Made by a program: the position numbers and the translations under genes. Positions 22,890 to 34,731 of a stretch of DNA of 64,000 bases are shown here, piece after piece; position 1 is the stretch's first letter, and each line of letters begins with the position of its first letter. This stretch comes from Heligmosomoides polygyrus polygyrus (Eukaryota > Nematoda > Chromadorea > Rhabditida > Heligmosomidae). The notes below the pieces were generated by a model. It was not told the origin of the DNA and ran no database searches. It worked only from the letters and a program-made list of their open reading frames with translations. The stretch is taken from the NCBI GenBank assembly GCA_947396885.1, contig OX377205.1, positions 75,550,969 through 75,614,968 of the forward strand, written 5' to 3'.

Positions 22890-23355
22890 GGAAGGAAGAA
22901 AGGACACCCTTCTGCATCCCGTTTCTGTCGGACGAAACCAGAGCCTCAACTTGCGCATGCCTTCACAAAGCAGGTCTGCAGGGCTTGGTGAGGGTGGTTG
23001 AGAGCCCTCCTTCAAGCCTGAAGAGACAAGTGCTTCGGAACCGCCTGTGCAACAGGACCTGCACCACACCGGGGGCGTTCGTTCCCTACGCGATCCCGCT
23101 CGCCCCCTACTTCCCGCCCTACCCAAGCCGCGCTATTTGGGCGAGTTTGTGGAGAGCGAAACCGCGCCGCAGTTTGCAGGTCCATTAATTGACGAGACGT
23201 CGTCGAAAAACCTAACAGCTGATAGGAGACGATGCGGAGCGCATCTCATGGGGAACTCCGAAGTCATTTTTTAGTCATTTCGGTTGTGGAGTTGAGGGAT
23301 GAAGAAAGACGCTCTTCTCCCTGGATGCTTTAAATTTTTGCCACAACTGGAGACT
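22890..23355. other. Unannotated stretch
   Basis: GC-moderate DNA with short Pro/Arg/Ser-rich frames. Nothing recognised. Confidence 0.35.
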
Positions 23356-23360
23356 ATAGG

Positions 23361-23771
23361 TTGTCGGAGGTCGATGGTCTCTGCATTGAAAGCAACGCAA
23401 AACGCCCTCTCATTTCAAAGGATCAAACAGTTCTCCTTATATTGAAGACATTTCAAGCCGATGATCGCGTTGCTGTCATGACATACCTCGTCAGGATGTT
23501 CCTTCAGTACTTGTCGGAAAACGCAGACGACGCCTCAGTACTGAGCAATGTGGCGGGACCTGAAAGAAACCTTGGCGCTGTATCTGAAGAATCCTTTTCT
23601 CCAAGTGTGGTGCACAGCATTCTGACCCTTCTCTCAGGGAGAAAATCCATTTATTTATACCATGTTCAAGTCGAACACTTTTCAAATGTTTTTGACTGCA
23701 TGTCGCGATCTGACCTTTCGAATGGCTACGTGCTTGCTTCATTGATGTGCTTTAAGATAAATTTTAATTGA
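23361..23771 (+). CDS. Unidentified 136-codon open frame
   Basis: The longest intron-free plus-strand frame with balanced composition in the 22-26 kb gap. It starts MSEVDGLCIES, contains VAVMTYLVRMFLQYLSEN and SVVHSILTLLSGRKSIYLYH, and ends FKINFN. No domain is recognised, there is no TTTCAG before the start, and AT-rich DNA follows. It could be a single-exon gene, an exon or a chance frame. No function is assigned. Confidence 0.25.
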   Translation: MSEVDGLCIESNAKRPLISKDQTVLLILKTFQADDRVAVMTYLVRMFLQYLSENADDASVLSNVAGPERNLGAVSEESFSPSVVHSILTLLSGRKSIYLYHVQVEHFSNVFDCMSRSDLSNGYVLASLMCFKINFN

Positions 23772-24183
23772 TTATTTTTTCTGTAAAAATAATAATTTCA
23801 TAAAATTATTACACTTATTATGGTAGGTAAACTAAAAAATTTCGAAGAAACTTATGCGAAATTTTCTTCGAACAAAAGATGATTCTAACCACCTTGGAGA
23901 GTTAGCAGTTTCCTGCCTGAAGGTCACTTCGATTTGGAAGAGTTTGCCTTGATTTCAAAAGTCTCAAAGCTAGCTTAGAAGAGTGTCCGATTTGATTTGA
24001 TGAAAATGGTCCAATTTGACGTAAAAATTGTATCTTTCGGTACTCATCCATCCTAGATATGGACTCTTAATCGACATAGTTCGGTCATCTATCTGGAAAG
24101 ATTCAATTCAATCTCATTAAGCCTCAAGTGGCTGGTACCGAGGTTGTAAGTTGTCACAACGATGTTATGTTAAAATCAGAACT

Positions 24184-24262
24184 TCTAGCGCCAGGACGGA
24201 CTCGAACTCGCACCTCCTGCTGACCGGGGCGGGAATGCTCCACACCACCAGCGCTGTTTGAG
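24184..24262 (-). repeat. tRNA-derived SINE family 2 copy
   Basis: On the minus strand it reads GCGCTGGTGGTGTGGAGC (A-box-like), GCAGGAGGTGCGAGTTCGAG (B-box) and CCTGGCGC. Same layout as 11968 and 47622. Confidence 0.55.
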
Positions 24263-24705
24263 CTCTGTTTGATATCTGGAAAGATACTATGTATCTGCCT
24301 CTTATATTTATTTATTTATTTATTTATATAGATCTGGACGCTGTATAATGCAAGATCTTACTATATTTAATCCTGCTAATCCGTGGTCACGTTGTCCATC
24401 GCGGAAAGGGGGATCAAAGGCAATGGATGCCCTCGACAGGGCGGCTATGCCAGTCGATATTTCTTTGAACTTAACCATGGGAGATTGCTGGCGAACTATA
24501 TCCTTGCCGGTGGATATATCCTATCCTTGTCGAGATCCAAGTTTACGATATTTTGAGCAGGCAACATCAGGGTAGGGATGGGGATCAAGTGTCGAGCGCG
24601 CCGATTCAGAAGGCGTGCTGCAGACATCGTTCCACGTGCATCGGGATGAAGAAGACGTATAATAGACGTTATGGTAATGTCGTCCGTCACACGTGTGCTG
24701 GGACT

Positions 24706-24935
24706 ATGCATAGTTGTGCTCGAATGATCTGTTCGAACAGGCATTCGAATGATTTTTATTCGAATTTGAATATTTGAATCCGAATATTCGGAAAATCACG
24801 TTTTTCGAGTGTACTCGAGTTCGCATATTTAGAAAAACCGATTTTTTTCGATTGTATTCAAAATCGAGCGTTCGAAATTTGTGAGCATTCGAAACCATTT
24901 GATTATTCGAAAAAATCTCGAGTGCACAACTATAG
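24706..24935. mobile_element. 230-bp non-autonomous hAT (MITE)
   Basis: Flanked by CTGGGACT on both sides (24698-24705 and 24936-24943), the 8-bp target duplication of hAT elements. Ends are inverted: ATGCATAGTTGTGCTCGA and the complement of TCGAGTGCACAACTATAG. The interior repeats ATTCGAAT-type words. No coding capacity. Confidence 0.85.
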
Positions 24936-25129
24936 CTGGGACTCAGAAAACATGCGAGAGACGTTACACAACACCCGCCTGGATTTAGAAACGTGCCACA
25001 GACGTCGTTCCACGTGTGATGGAATGCAGAAGACTTGAAACAAAGAAGAAAGGGAAACTAAAGAAGCTAACTAAAGAGCTAAATAGGAAAATAAGATGGT
25101 CGGGGTATGCTCTTCTCGGGGCTGCAATC

Positions 25130-25312
25130 AGACGCTTAGCGGCTGTATCACCTGTATCACCTGTCGTCCCGTTGATCATCGACTTGCTTGAGCGTACGCC
25201 AGCAGCGTCTCCATTCGTCCCTGTCGCGTGCCAGAGTGGTCCAATGGATCCTCCTCGCTCGTGGGACACGAAGAGCGTCATATCGGAGCGCGGCTAGGCG
25301 TCTGATATTGCA
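25130..25312 (-). mobile_element. RTE LINE 3' end fragment
   Basis: The minus strand encodes ERGGSIGPLWHATGTNGDAA in one frame, equivalent to the YDALRV..ARRIHW and WRRCW C-terminus in another, as in the RTE at 35-41 kb, and ends with the tail GGTGATACAGGTGATACAG. Severely 5'-truncated. Confidence 0.7.
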
Positions 25313-25314
25313 GG

Positions 25315-26300
25315 CTAGAACATCTGGTATTACATATTTGGATACTTCGGAACATAAGATTACTCATGTGGCTCTGGCCCAAAATTGATTCCTATAGCTA
25401 GAATTGGGATGAATGGGATGGAATCCTTCCATTATGTAAATGTTTTCTTTATCCGAGCACAAAAATCCTTTTGCGGCGAGACTATAACGGAGAGCTTCGA
25501 TTCCAGGTGGTCCCGAACACGGATGCTTAACGTCAACCAGATTTTCTGTTCTCGGACTGTATCCACGACTCAGTTATAGCGAATGTAGCTCGTTGTGTGG
25601 TTCAAACCTCCCAAAAATCTCCACGCCGTTTTCCGAGACCGAGAAACTTCATACCTGACAGGCATATGCAATTCCAAGGCTCTTCTTAATCCGGTAGTCT
25701 GATTTCAAAGTACCAAGATAAATTTTTCGAGTGAGTAGAAAGACTGTTCTACACCGTAGATCAATTGAACATCACAGGCCACCGGATGAGTAAACGCGCT
25801 TCAGCCATAGTCTAAATATACTCTAAGAAGGTTGTGCTGAGTAATCAAACTGACGTACATTGCTTGGGATTTAGAGTAGAATTCACGATGCTGAAGGAGT
25901 AGGTGGCGAAACTGAGTCATTGGGGATCACAGAGGCGTAGCGATCGAACATATGGGGCAGCCTAGGCGTCCTGAGACAGAACTACATACTCCTGTATTCA
26001 ACAATTTTGTTCAATTCTGGCGTCAGTTCCTCATATTCTTAATTTTTCTGGTTCCCACACGCTCTCCTACACTAACAACACCTCATGTAGTGCCACAATC
26101 TCTAAGAGCTGACGGACCTTTTCATTGATATGGAGATGTTTTCGTGCTTCCCCACGACCCCCTCGTTCAAAACTCGCCGCTGATAATCTACGCTTATCAG
26201 CTGCAACCCGATGACCGCCCCCATGTCGACCCCATGATGGCCACCAGTGTTATCGTTGCATTTTCCTGGTCCTCTGATTGATCGTTAAATTAAGGTGCCG
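25315..26300. other. Upstream region of ppt-1
   Basis: No element recognised. It should contain the ppt-1 promoter, but I see no distinct TATA motif. Confidence 0.35.
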
Positions 26301-26306
26301 TTTCAG
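26301..26306 (+). promoter_or_regulatory. Probable spliced-leader acceptor of ppt-1
   Basis: TTTCAG ends directly before the ATG at 26307, and no coding exon precedes it. In nematodes this arrangement usually marks an SL trans-splice site, giving almost no 5' UTR. A cis-spliced non-coding first exon is the alternative. Confidence 0.6.
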
Positions 26307-29300
26307 ATGCGGCTTCCGTTGCTGCTTCTCGTCTGCCTTGTCGTTGCCTCGTGTTCTCATCATGCCGGACGCCATCGACGTAGAATTCGACACAAGGTGA
26401 CGATGCTGAAGGCTGTGCCTGTTGTCATGTGGCATGGAATGGGTCAGTCTTAAGAAGCGCACAGTTTTCGGTACATTCCTTACGGTCACCACGACGGTTA
26501 CGATATAGAATTACCCCTTGAAGAATTTAAGAAGAGTTTTTTTTAAGAATTCCAGAATATCCTTGATTGGGCCTAAATAAACCGATGCACTGCTCTTGTT
26601 ATAAGGTTGATCACGGTCTGAATATTTTATAGCAGTGCGAAGATTCCTTAACACGTGGTAGCGCTGTCAAAGGAGGCGTGAGCTGTCGCATGCACCAGAG
26701 CCAACGTCTTTGGTTCGGGTTTCCTGTCTAAACCAACCAAACCTTCCATCATTACAGGGTCGGCTAATTGGCACCAGAAATGTCAGGGAATTATAGAACA
26801 CTGACTTGTCCATTGGCAGGCAGGACCCCAAGTCACTGTATAACCATTCAAGACCCCCTCCCTACCAACATCATGTATCACGTAGAAGTAGAATGTGTGG
26901 CGCATCCCAAAAGGGATTGCTTAACACTGTCCTTTCTCCTCCATTCTTCTAGGGCTCCAGCTGCCATCTGATTAGCTGACTATGCAATCCTAGCTGGGGC
27001 TAAGAAGTGTTTGGCCGCATCATCTCTTCCTACGAACCGCCCACCCCCGCTGGGAGTACACCCAACTCGCATGCGACATCCGTAGGCCTTCGCAGCTAGC
27101 AAATTTTGCAATCCTGCACTCTTCTGAAGAAGGACGTAAATCCTGACCCCTTCCCTCAGAAGTAGAACCAGCTTACGGCCCTTGGGTCTGGCGTGCCAAG
27201 TACCAGATCCTTGGGATGCATGGGATCTGATTACGAACTACGAACTCTATACTGCAAGTCTGAATATTCCTATGTGCCTTCCCCTTCACATGTAGACCGT
27301 ATTAACGACCAGTGATTTTCAATTTTGTCTGAAGTGTTTCTGCGACGCAATAATTTGAAGCAGCTAAGGGCCAAGTATTTTTCAACACTTTCGGTCACGT
27401 CTCTTTTTTTGATCGCAGTATTGGACCTGGCTTTCTCTTTTGTACAATATATTTCACTCCACATATTTAGCACCGCATTCTGACAGCGGCACAAATGCCA
27501 CAGAGGCTGGCCTACGAATACGCCAAAGCTACCCATAGTGCATGACTGTGATGTGCACGATCCACCGTGATCCTCCTACATCTTCCAGGTGACTGCTGTT
27601 GCAATCCACTCTCGATGGGCTCAATCAAAGGTCTCATCGAGGAAAACGTTGACGGCATATACGTGAAAAGTCTGATGTTCGGCTCCAACATAGCCGAGGT
27701 ATGTGGTCGGTTCCATGAAGTTACTGTGCGAACAGAACTCACACGGTCTTCTGAAGGACACCGAGATGGGCTTCCTGGCGAACATGAATAACTTGGTGGA
27801 GAACGCCTGCGAGCAGATCCGCAACGACACGCTGCTTCAATTCGGCTACAACGCCATAGGATTCTCGCAGGGCGCGCAGTTCTTGTGAGTCGTAAATGGT
27901 TGACTTGTTCTGGAAAAGACGTCGACTGTGTCCGAACAACAGTTGTCATCTTTGCGGCAGGAACTGCTGTTTAAGGACCATGCGCGTTTCTTAATCGTAA
28001 GAAAGTTTAGGAGAGCTGTTGCACAGAGGTGTCCTAACCCACCGATGAAGAACTTCATATCAGGTGCTACCTATTTCGTGATTTTTTCCTTATTTTCTCC
28101 TTATGTGCTGACGGAGTGACTTCAGTTGGCGGGCAACATCAAGGAGTGTTCGGCTTGCCGTTCTGCCCAGGAGACACGACTCTCTGCAACATGATTCGAA
28201 GGCTACTCGACCTTGGAGCCTACAATCACTACGTTCAGAACAAGTCAGTGCTTTGAATTTGGAGAGTGTATTTCCAACGGAATTATTGAGGCCATAAGTC
28301 AAAGCTCCTGTTGAATTCCACTGTTCCAAGAACCTTTCGGAGAGCGGCAGCTGAATCGCTCACCGCCAGCATTCTTTCTCGAATTAGGAGGACTGTGCCC
28401 TCGTTTCGTCTTGACGCAGGTCTTAGAAGGAAACAACTAGGCTTCTGAGCATTTAGACACTCTTTGGCTTATCTGACAGCCTATACGGACATTCACCAGA
28501 AGCCTGTAGTTGACTAACCTTATAGGCGCAAGCAAAGATTAGCTAGTGAAGAAGCAAGCAATTGACAAGACTTGTAAACTATTATATGATTGCATAACGG
28601 TGCTTAATTTAATTAAAGTGAGGTAGTAGATAGAAGCTCGGTTGGAATCCTTAAATGAGACATTTGTGTAGTCCAGTACTGTGTCAAGTGCACAAGCTTT
28701 TGCATAGATGAGATATGTCGACATGTTAATTAGAAGAATCAGGGAAACACCGACCTTCCCGAAAGTGTTCAGAATAACAGCACACGTATGTTTTCATGAG
28801 ATGCTACGAAATGGGTTACGAAAACATCCCTACGGTTCCACGCGGGCAAAGCTGCACAGCATACTCAGTTTGGGCAGAAGAAGAAAGGGCAGATCTGATC
28901 ATGTTCTTCAAAATCCTCACTAGAAAACTGTCTATAGATCTACGATTAGTAGAGAAGGTAGACTTTTATGTCATTTTCTTGATAAGTCTGTCTTTCACTT
29001 TAAGCATCTGCTCATTCGAAATGAACTTTTTTAGGCTACCCCGTCCTCACTTCCACGTTTTTGATTCCTTGCAGCTGATTTCCCATTTTATGTGTGCATT
29101 TCTGATGTGACTTACGCTACGAAATAATGAATAAATAGCGTTGAATTGGAAGCAACTTCTACACAGTCGTATTCCAGCGTTGTGCAAGCGCAGTACTGGC
29201 ACGACCCGCTGCAGGAGGACGAGTATCGAGAGAGGAGTGTCTTCCTCGGCGACATTAACAACGAACGGGTAAGGTGAACGTCGAGAGAGCTGGGCTCAGG

Positions 29301-29900
29301 CTACCTGATGGAATATTTGTGCAGGAGATTAATGTCGACTACAAGAAGAATCTGCTGAGTCTGAAGAACATCCTGCTCATCAAGTTCACCAAAGACCACA
29401 TGGTGGTGCCGAAGGAATCTTCGGTGGGTAACGGTAGCAGTTGTTGTGCGAGATGTAGTCCGTAGATGACCCAACGTCCGTTTCACTTTCAGTGGTTCGG
29501 CTACTACAAACAAGGCGATTTGGACACGATCATTCCCTTCAATGAGACGAGGTTGTACACTGAGGTGAGAGGATTGACTAGCACATGGCATTCAAGACTT
29601 CCTTCTAATCATTCAAAAATGAGGTTCAATTCTTTCTCACTCAATTGCAGTCAGTTTTGCCTTTTTCGTACATTTCGTACATTTCGTAAACCTGGCTTAG
29701 TTCTTTGTCTAGTTTCTTCGTTATTTTCGCACAAACCTATTTATTTATTTGAGTATTTATTTGGTAATGTTTAGGACAGAATCGGTCTGAGAAAACTTCA
29801 CGAAACGGGTCGTCTGCATTTTCTGGAAGTCGACGGTGATCATCTAAAAATCAGCCGAGAAGAATTCAAAAAAGAAGTGATCGACAAATTTTTGAAATAA
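26307..29900 (+). CDS. ppt-1: Palmitoyl-protein thioesterase 1, complete
   Basis: Lysosomal alpha/beta hydrolase that removes palmitate from S-acylated proteins. Nine exons in phase: 26307-26442, 27589-27698, 27757-27884, 28011-28063, 28126-28243, 29178-29268, 29325-29423, 29493-29564, 29775-29900, giving 310 aa (human PPT1 is 306). Seen: signal peptide [17 protein letters not shown]; the [18 protein letters not shown] start of the fold, with the join inside a Gly codon; the nucleophile in [39 protein letters not shown]; and [15 protein letters not shown]. The catalytic Asp fits [10 protein letters not shown] and the His DGDHLKI. NDT and NET sequons fit a secreted glycoprotein. Exon 3 could begin at 27737, but 27757 matches the family better. 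Intron 1 carries a SINE. AATAAA at 29896 overlaps the stop codon, so the 3' UTR may be very short. Confidence 0.95.
26655..26950 (+). repeat. SINE family 1 in ppt-1 intron 1
   Basis: Head GGTTCGGGTTTCC (B-box), middle AATTGGCACCAGAA, tail ATCACGTAGAAGTAGAATGT, GTGGCGCATCCCAAAAGGG, ending in a degenerate pyrimidine run. Same orientation as the gene. Confidence 0.75.
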
Positions 29901-30080
29901 ATAATTGTCATCACGTGAGTAATGTGAATAATTCCTATGCGATGAGCAGAGCTTATTTCTGTTCGCAACACATTTCGTGCTACATGATTTCTTTTGCCGA
30001 AGCCGGCACAACAAATCAGCACAAGGATCGTGGCAATGCTGATTCGCAAAGGCTTAGGGAGACCCGTAGTGGTTGAGCAT

Positions 30081-30277
30081 CAGGGATGAGCGGATAATGA
30101 AATTTTGAAAACCGGATAATGGATAACGGATAATTTTGCCCGAAAATGACCGGATAACGGAAAAACGGATAACGAACAAACAACAAAAATTAAAACCCGT
30201 TTTAAATTGCACTAATTTCAACAACAGATCAGGACTTAAAGCACTATTAATTTATAAGCCATTTCTAGACATTTTAT
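30081..30277. mobile_element. Solo left end of a hAT-type element
   Basis: Begins CAGGGATGAGCGGATAA, nearly the same terminus as the hAT at 35545, followed by many GGATAACGG words. It runs into the mariner insertion at 30280. No matching right end was found. Confidence 0.55.
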
Positions 30278-30279
30278 TA

Positions 30280-31177
30280 GGGGGGGGGGCCAAAAGTAAT
30301 GAGACAAAATGAAAAAAATCTTTATCTCCTTATAACTCAATTACAACTCAACGATGCTGAGGAATGTATTTGCCATTAACGGCAATGACCTTGCTGCCAT
30401 CGCTCAGTCAACTTCCTGATCCCATCCATACAGAACTGCTTGAGCCTGGTGTTGATCAACTACTCGATATGGTTGTCAAGGACTGCTTGGGTTCTTGTGT
30501 CCCTTCCGACTAGGAAGTCCTGTAGGCTCAAGTAGTAGTGGTAGTTGCATGGAGAGATGTCCAGCGGTAGGTGAGGCATGTGAACGTAGCCCAGCTGGCC
30601 AAGCTTATCCGTGCTTACTTGTTCCCGATGGGGTGCGGCGTTGTCGAAGAGGAGAACCTTCTTGAAGCGCTGCAAATGAATAAGAGCGAGTCGCCGGCCC
30701 ATCTCCTCTATTTCGTTCACCATGGCCTTGGAGTTCATCGCGGTGCTCTTGGGAAACAGCCTCCGGTAAACCGATCCTGGGCGCAGACCCAAAAGCTCCA
30801 AGGATGCTTCTCGCCGTGAACATCTCGCCGAACGAAGGTCGGTAACAGGTCACCAGGCCTCACCCAGACTCGCTGCTTGGCAGGGTTAAGGTAGAAGACG
30901 TACTTCTCATCTTGCGTGAATATTGAGCCCAGGCTTGCTCGGGGTTGGGAATTGGGGGAGATTTGCGCGACACAGGTCGACTCGTCAGACTGGGGTTTCG
31001 GCATGAGACAGGCTGGAGTTTTTGGCATGCTTCTGGAAAGGACGGAAGTGGTAACTTTTCAGATGGGCTTCAGTAAGTAGCATACAAACATACAAATACA
31101 ACAAGTACGAATACAGACTCCAGCCACGAGATATATGGACACGGCATGGGGTGTCTTATTACTTTTGCCCCCCCCCC
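30280..31177 (-). mobile_element. Tc1/mariner-type transposon, complete with inverted repeats, degenerate
   Basis: Termini are a G-run followed by CCAAAAGTAATGAGAC on the left and the inverted GTCTTATTACTTTTG plus C-run on the right, flanked by TA (30278-30279 and 31178-31179). The transposase lies on the minus strand in at least two frames: YVFYLNPAKQRVWVRPGDLL (about 30915-30850), then SVYRRLFPKSTAMNSKAMVN, VLLFDNAAPHREQ and ISPCNYHYYLSLQDFL. The position of the last catalytic Asp (usual SDYH) is CNYH here, so the protein is dead even apart from the frameshifts. Confidence 0.85.
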
Positions 31178-31179
31178 TA

Positions 31180-32634
31180 ATAGTAGTGTTTTTAAACGGT
31201 TTGCAGTTGCCACATTAACGATGCTCTATGGTGTTTTCTGCCCATCCGCAAGAAGACAAACGCACAGCAACTTACCCGCCTTTCACCTGTTTCCAAGGGG
31301 TCAGTTGGATTGTCTTATTTATCAGCCTTACTCTGCGCTTAACTCTTTTTTCATTTAGGGTAGTGGAAAAATAGAATAGTCATTGGGAGAACAATTCTTC
31401 AGATGTCTCCGGAAATAAGAAAAAGGCAGGAGAAATCCAGCCAAACAAACTTCACATAACGATCTTGGCCTACACATGCTATGAACCGTTATTGTTGTTG
31501 CCGCTCGATAGCATACCAAGACCCAAGGTACTTCAACGTGAAATCATCCGCAATGGATAAAATACTAACTTTTGGGTAGTAACTGCAAGCAATTGTGCAC
31601 GGCAAACACACTCTAAGAGTTATGACATTCAGACGTTCTGGATCTGAGGAAGAATATCCGACCCATCCCTTCTGGAGCAGATGAAGGATATCCGACCCAG
31701 CCCCAAAACGGAGGTGTTTCCTATGTTGCAGATAAGTTTCACAAAAGAGCTCACAAATTAAAACGAATCTACACGTCTTCAGCACTGATGATGATAAGTT
31801 AACCTGTAGTAGTAGTATAACCTTGTGGAACAAGAATCTTCGCCTATCCCTGATATGGCTATAATTTTTGATACGTTTCACCTCTACCTGAAAATGTTGG
31901 AGTTAGTTTTACGAAAATTTTTGAAAATGCCGTTTTTAAATACGGAATGCGCAAAAAATCGTTACACCTGAATACCAAACTTTCCTTCCAGCTACCAAAA
32001 GAAGCGAATGATGAATGGCAACTCAAAAACGGTGAAGCAAGAGTTTTCCTATCAAGCGGGCCTCGATAGATCTGCTACTTTACTTTGGTACGCTAGCTTT
32101 TTCCAAGGTATTCAACTGCGTGAGTGCCTGAAATGTCAACTCTTCGAAACCCTTGGCAGTAGCGGGTGTTGTTCTTCCTAATGTGGGTTTCCTCAGAATG
32201 ATCTCATAAAGTTCCCATGACGAACAGGATCATAGATCCATATCAAGCAACAGTGGCGGCAGTCTTAAGACGGCCCACAACGACACCCTTCCATCATCAG
32301 CCACTGTTCTCCAAGTGCGAAGAAATTGCGCCGGCTTGCTTAAGTCATTCGCTGCGCCCGTGGTTCAGCGTCCACTGGGATAGAACAGGAAAGACGGACT
32401 TCGGATATATGTACAGGTGAGGTCACATTCGGGCGAGGAGAAAATCCCTCTCTTGGCGGGAAATTATGTGAGATTCGCCCGCAGATAAGGGAGGTGGTTG
32501 GGGTTGAGTCCGAGGAACAAGGTATAATACATACGTCTCCGAAGGCTCGATTAGCTGCGCTTCAGATCGTCGGGGCTCCGAGGAGTGATCGAGTGCTTCC
32601 GGACATGGCAAGCGACCTCAGCTTTCGATGGATG
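31180..32634. other. Unannotated stretch
   Basis: Contains a short direct repeat (ATATCCGACCCA at about 31645 and 31689). A 130-codon minus frame across it (31489-31881) has no recognisable domain. Confidence 0.35.
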
Positions 32635-33167
32635 GTCGCCACCAGAGGTGCACATTTAACGGTTAACGATTTAACGAATTTAACGAATTAACGACATTTT
32701 TCGTTAAAATCTGGCTTAACGACTTAACGGAAATTTTTAGAAATTTAACGGAATTTTTAACGGACGTTTTTCTCAGTAGAATTTACCCTTTCTCTTCACT
32801 AATGATGCAGGCCTCATCCTCCCAATTAAGACTGTTTCTGAAAAAACTATTGTTTGCTTGATTTATGGCGTGAACTCCTTTGGAAACCGTTTCGCTGGAA
32901 CTTTTCAACCAACGAGAACAACGATTTTTAAAGCACAGACTAGCCTCACTTGCGATTCTGAATGCTTAAGAGGGAAATAAAGAACTGAGCGGTAAGCGCT
33001 ACCTAAACGGCATCCAAGAAGTGGATTTCTTTCAAAATGCAGTCCTATGGCGAAGATAGCCAAAGGCTTGTGCCAACGTGAAATCACGAATTAAACACAA
33101 TTATCTGCCACCCTTTATTGAAAGTGTGGTATTGCGGCTAATCCAATTTTTGAATGACCTCTATCCA

Positions 33168-33350
33168 CCGGATGCGTGGTGGTGCAGTCCGAGGAAGTGT
33201 CGGTTTTACCAGAATCGAGGTTCAAGGTTCGAGTCCTATCCAGATCAAATAGCCACTCCACCCCATTGGTATCAGCGATTTGTGCCAGAGTTAACTGAGA
33301 AGGATAGAAGGTTGACTTTTCCTGTGCAAGTTTGCGTTGACCAAACATGC
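33168..33350 (+). repeat. SINE family 1 head, inside the hAT
   Basis: GTGGTGCAGTCCGAGGAAGT (A-box region), then AAGGTTCGAGTCCTATCC (B-box), CCCCATTGGTATCAGCGA and GAGAAGGATAG. The tail is lacking. Confidence 0.6.
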
Positions 33351-33587
33351 ACACAGGCTGCTTCAGTAAGGGTAGAAACTAGAAAGCACATCCCTAATAA
33401 GGTGATTAGCGCCTAAAAAGGCTCACATTGCTTTACTTCTGGTTGAACAAAGAAGTCCTTGCGAATAGTTATTTAAAACTATAAGCAACAGGAACAACTC
33501 TAGCAATCAACTACACATCGTGAATTGCTGTTCTCTTAGCCTTGAAAAAACGAAAAGCTTCAGTTTCCCTGTTCATTAATATGGCGT

Positions 33588-33900
33588 ATGAGGCCCTACG
33601 GGCGCGTGGAGCGCAGTCGGAGGAGGTGTCGGCTGTCGCGTGCGCCCGATACCAGGCTTCTGGTTCGCCTGCAACATTGTTGAAAATTAGGCCAACTAAG
33701 CGTTCCATCCCTCCTGGGTCGGGGAATTGGTATCAGACTTGTCTAGGAAGGATAAAGCGCTGGCTTCTTCATCGGCTGGCCACAACAAGTCATTATTTGG
33801 CCAAATGCTCATTCGGATCGTCTCCACGATAACCCGTAGAAGTAGAATGCTTGGCGCATCCCAAAAGAGATTGAGTAATGCCGTTCTTTATCTTCATCCT
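33588..33900 (+). repeat. SINE family 1, nearly full copy, inside the hAT
   Basis: GAGCGCAGTCGGAGGAGGTG, CTTCTGGTTCGCCTG, GAATTGGTATCAGACTTGTC, CACAACAAGTCATTATTTGG, CCCGTAGAAGTAGAATGC and TGGCGCATCCCAAAAGAGAT in the family order, ending TTTATCTTCATCCT. Confidence 0.8.
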
Positions 33901-33904
33901 CTAA

Positions 33905-34152
33905 TGCATTTTGGAGCTAGAAATTTCTTTGCCGATCCTCCAAGCACCTCTACGAATCCACAAGGATACTGGTCTAACCTCCTCGTAGGATATGCCTATC
34001 CTCACGTGGCGTTGCTTATCCCAGAATACTTTTGCTCGCCACCTGAAACAGTGGAGACGGAGAGAATGTTTTCAGCCGCTAGACGTATTTTAAACGATTT
34101 TAGAAAAACGCTAATAACAAAAATTAGGAATGCTGCTTTTCCTGAACGTTAA
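33905..34152 (+). pseudogene. hAT transposase C-terminal (hATC) domain remnant
   Basis: An open frame reads YWSNLLVGYAYPHVALLIPE then ETERMFSAARRILNDFRKTL. The E/SERxFSAA...R..L signature is that of the hAT dimerisation domain. The upstream frame is SINE-derived, so the RNase-H part is lost. This fits the hAT class deduced from the 8-bp target duplications. Confidence 0.85.
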
Positions 34153-34731
34153 CACGTTGAAGACGTGTCACACCTTTCTGCATTGTGGGACCGTGCGACA
34201 TGATACCGCGCCACGGTTCTGACGTTGCAAAAATGGATTGGTCACAATGCCCTCGAAAATCGTGCGTTCGAAAAGTGTTAACATTCCAATGATAGGCTTT
34301 TAATTGCATTTTTATTATAACTTCTGTGCTTCATTTGCTATTGCTCCTATCGAGATTGTATATGCTCGTAGAACAGTCACACAAAGCGGTTTCGCAAAGA
34401 GCTAGGGAAGCGGGGAACTCCGGGTTCTGTCTGATCACACATTTTATAATAAGATGCATTGCCGGTGATCATCTTGTTGATGTTGTTGATGTTGAATTGT
34501 TTATTTTCATTGCAGTGCTACACTCCATTTGTTGAACTTTAGCTGCTGACCTCTTGAAATTGAAGCCTATGAGGTTTTACTTGATTTTTTCCTCTTGAAA
34601 CAATGGTTTGCATCTAATTGTATTTTTAACGAAATTTAACGATTTACCGGAAATTTAACGAAAATTTTCCGTTAAAAAATTTCGTTAAAAAATTTAACGG
34701 ACAGAATTCAATGTGCACCCCTGGTCGCCAC

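Larger units (their letters stand above)
32643..34723 (+). mobile_element. hAT transposon, 2.08 kb, with degenerate transposase
   Basis: Flanked by GTCGCCAC on both sides (32635-32642 and 34724-34731), an 8-bp target duplication. Ends CAGAGGTGCACATTTAAC and the complement of ATTCAATGTGCACCCCTG are inverted repeats. Both subterminal regions are packed with TTTAACG words. The interior holds a hAT C-terminal dimerisation domain (33905-34152) and two SINE insertions (33168, 33588). Most of the transposase is unrecognisable, so the element is non-autonomous now. Confidence 0.9.
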
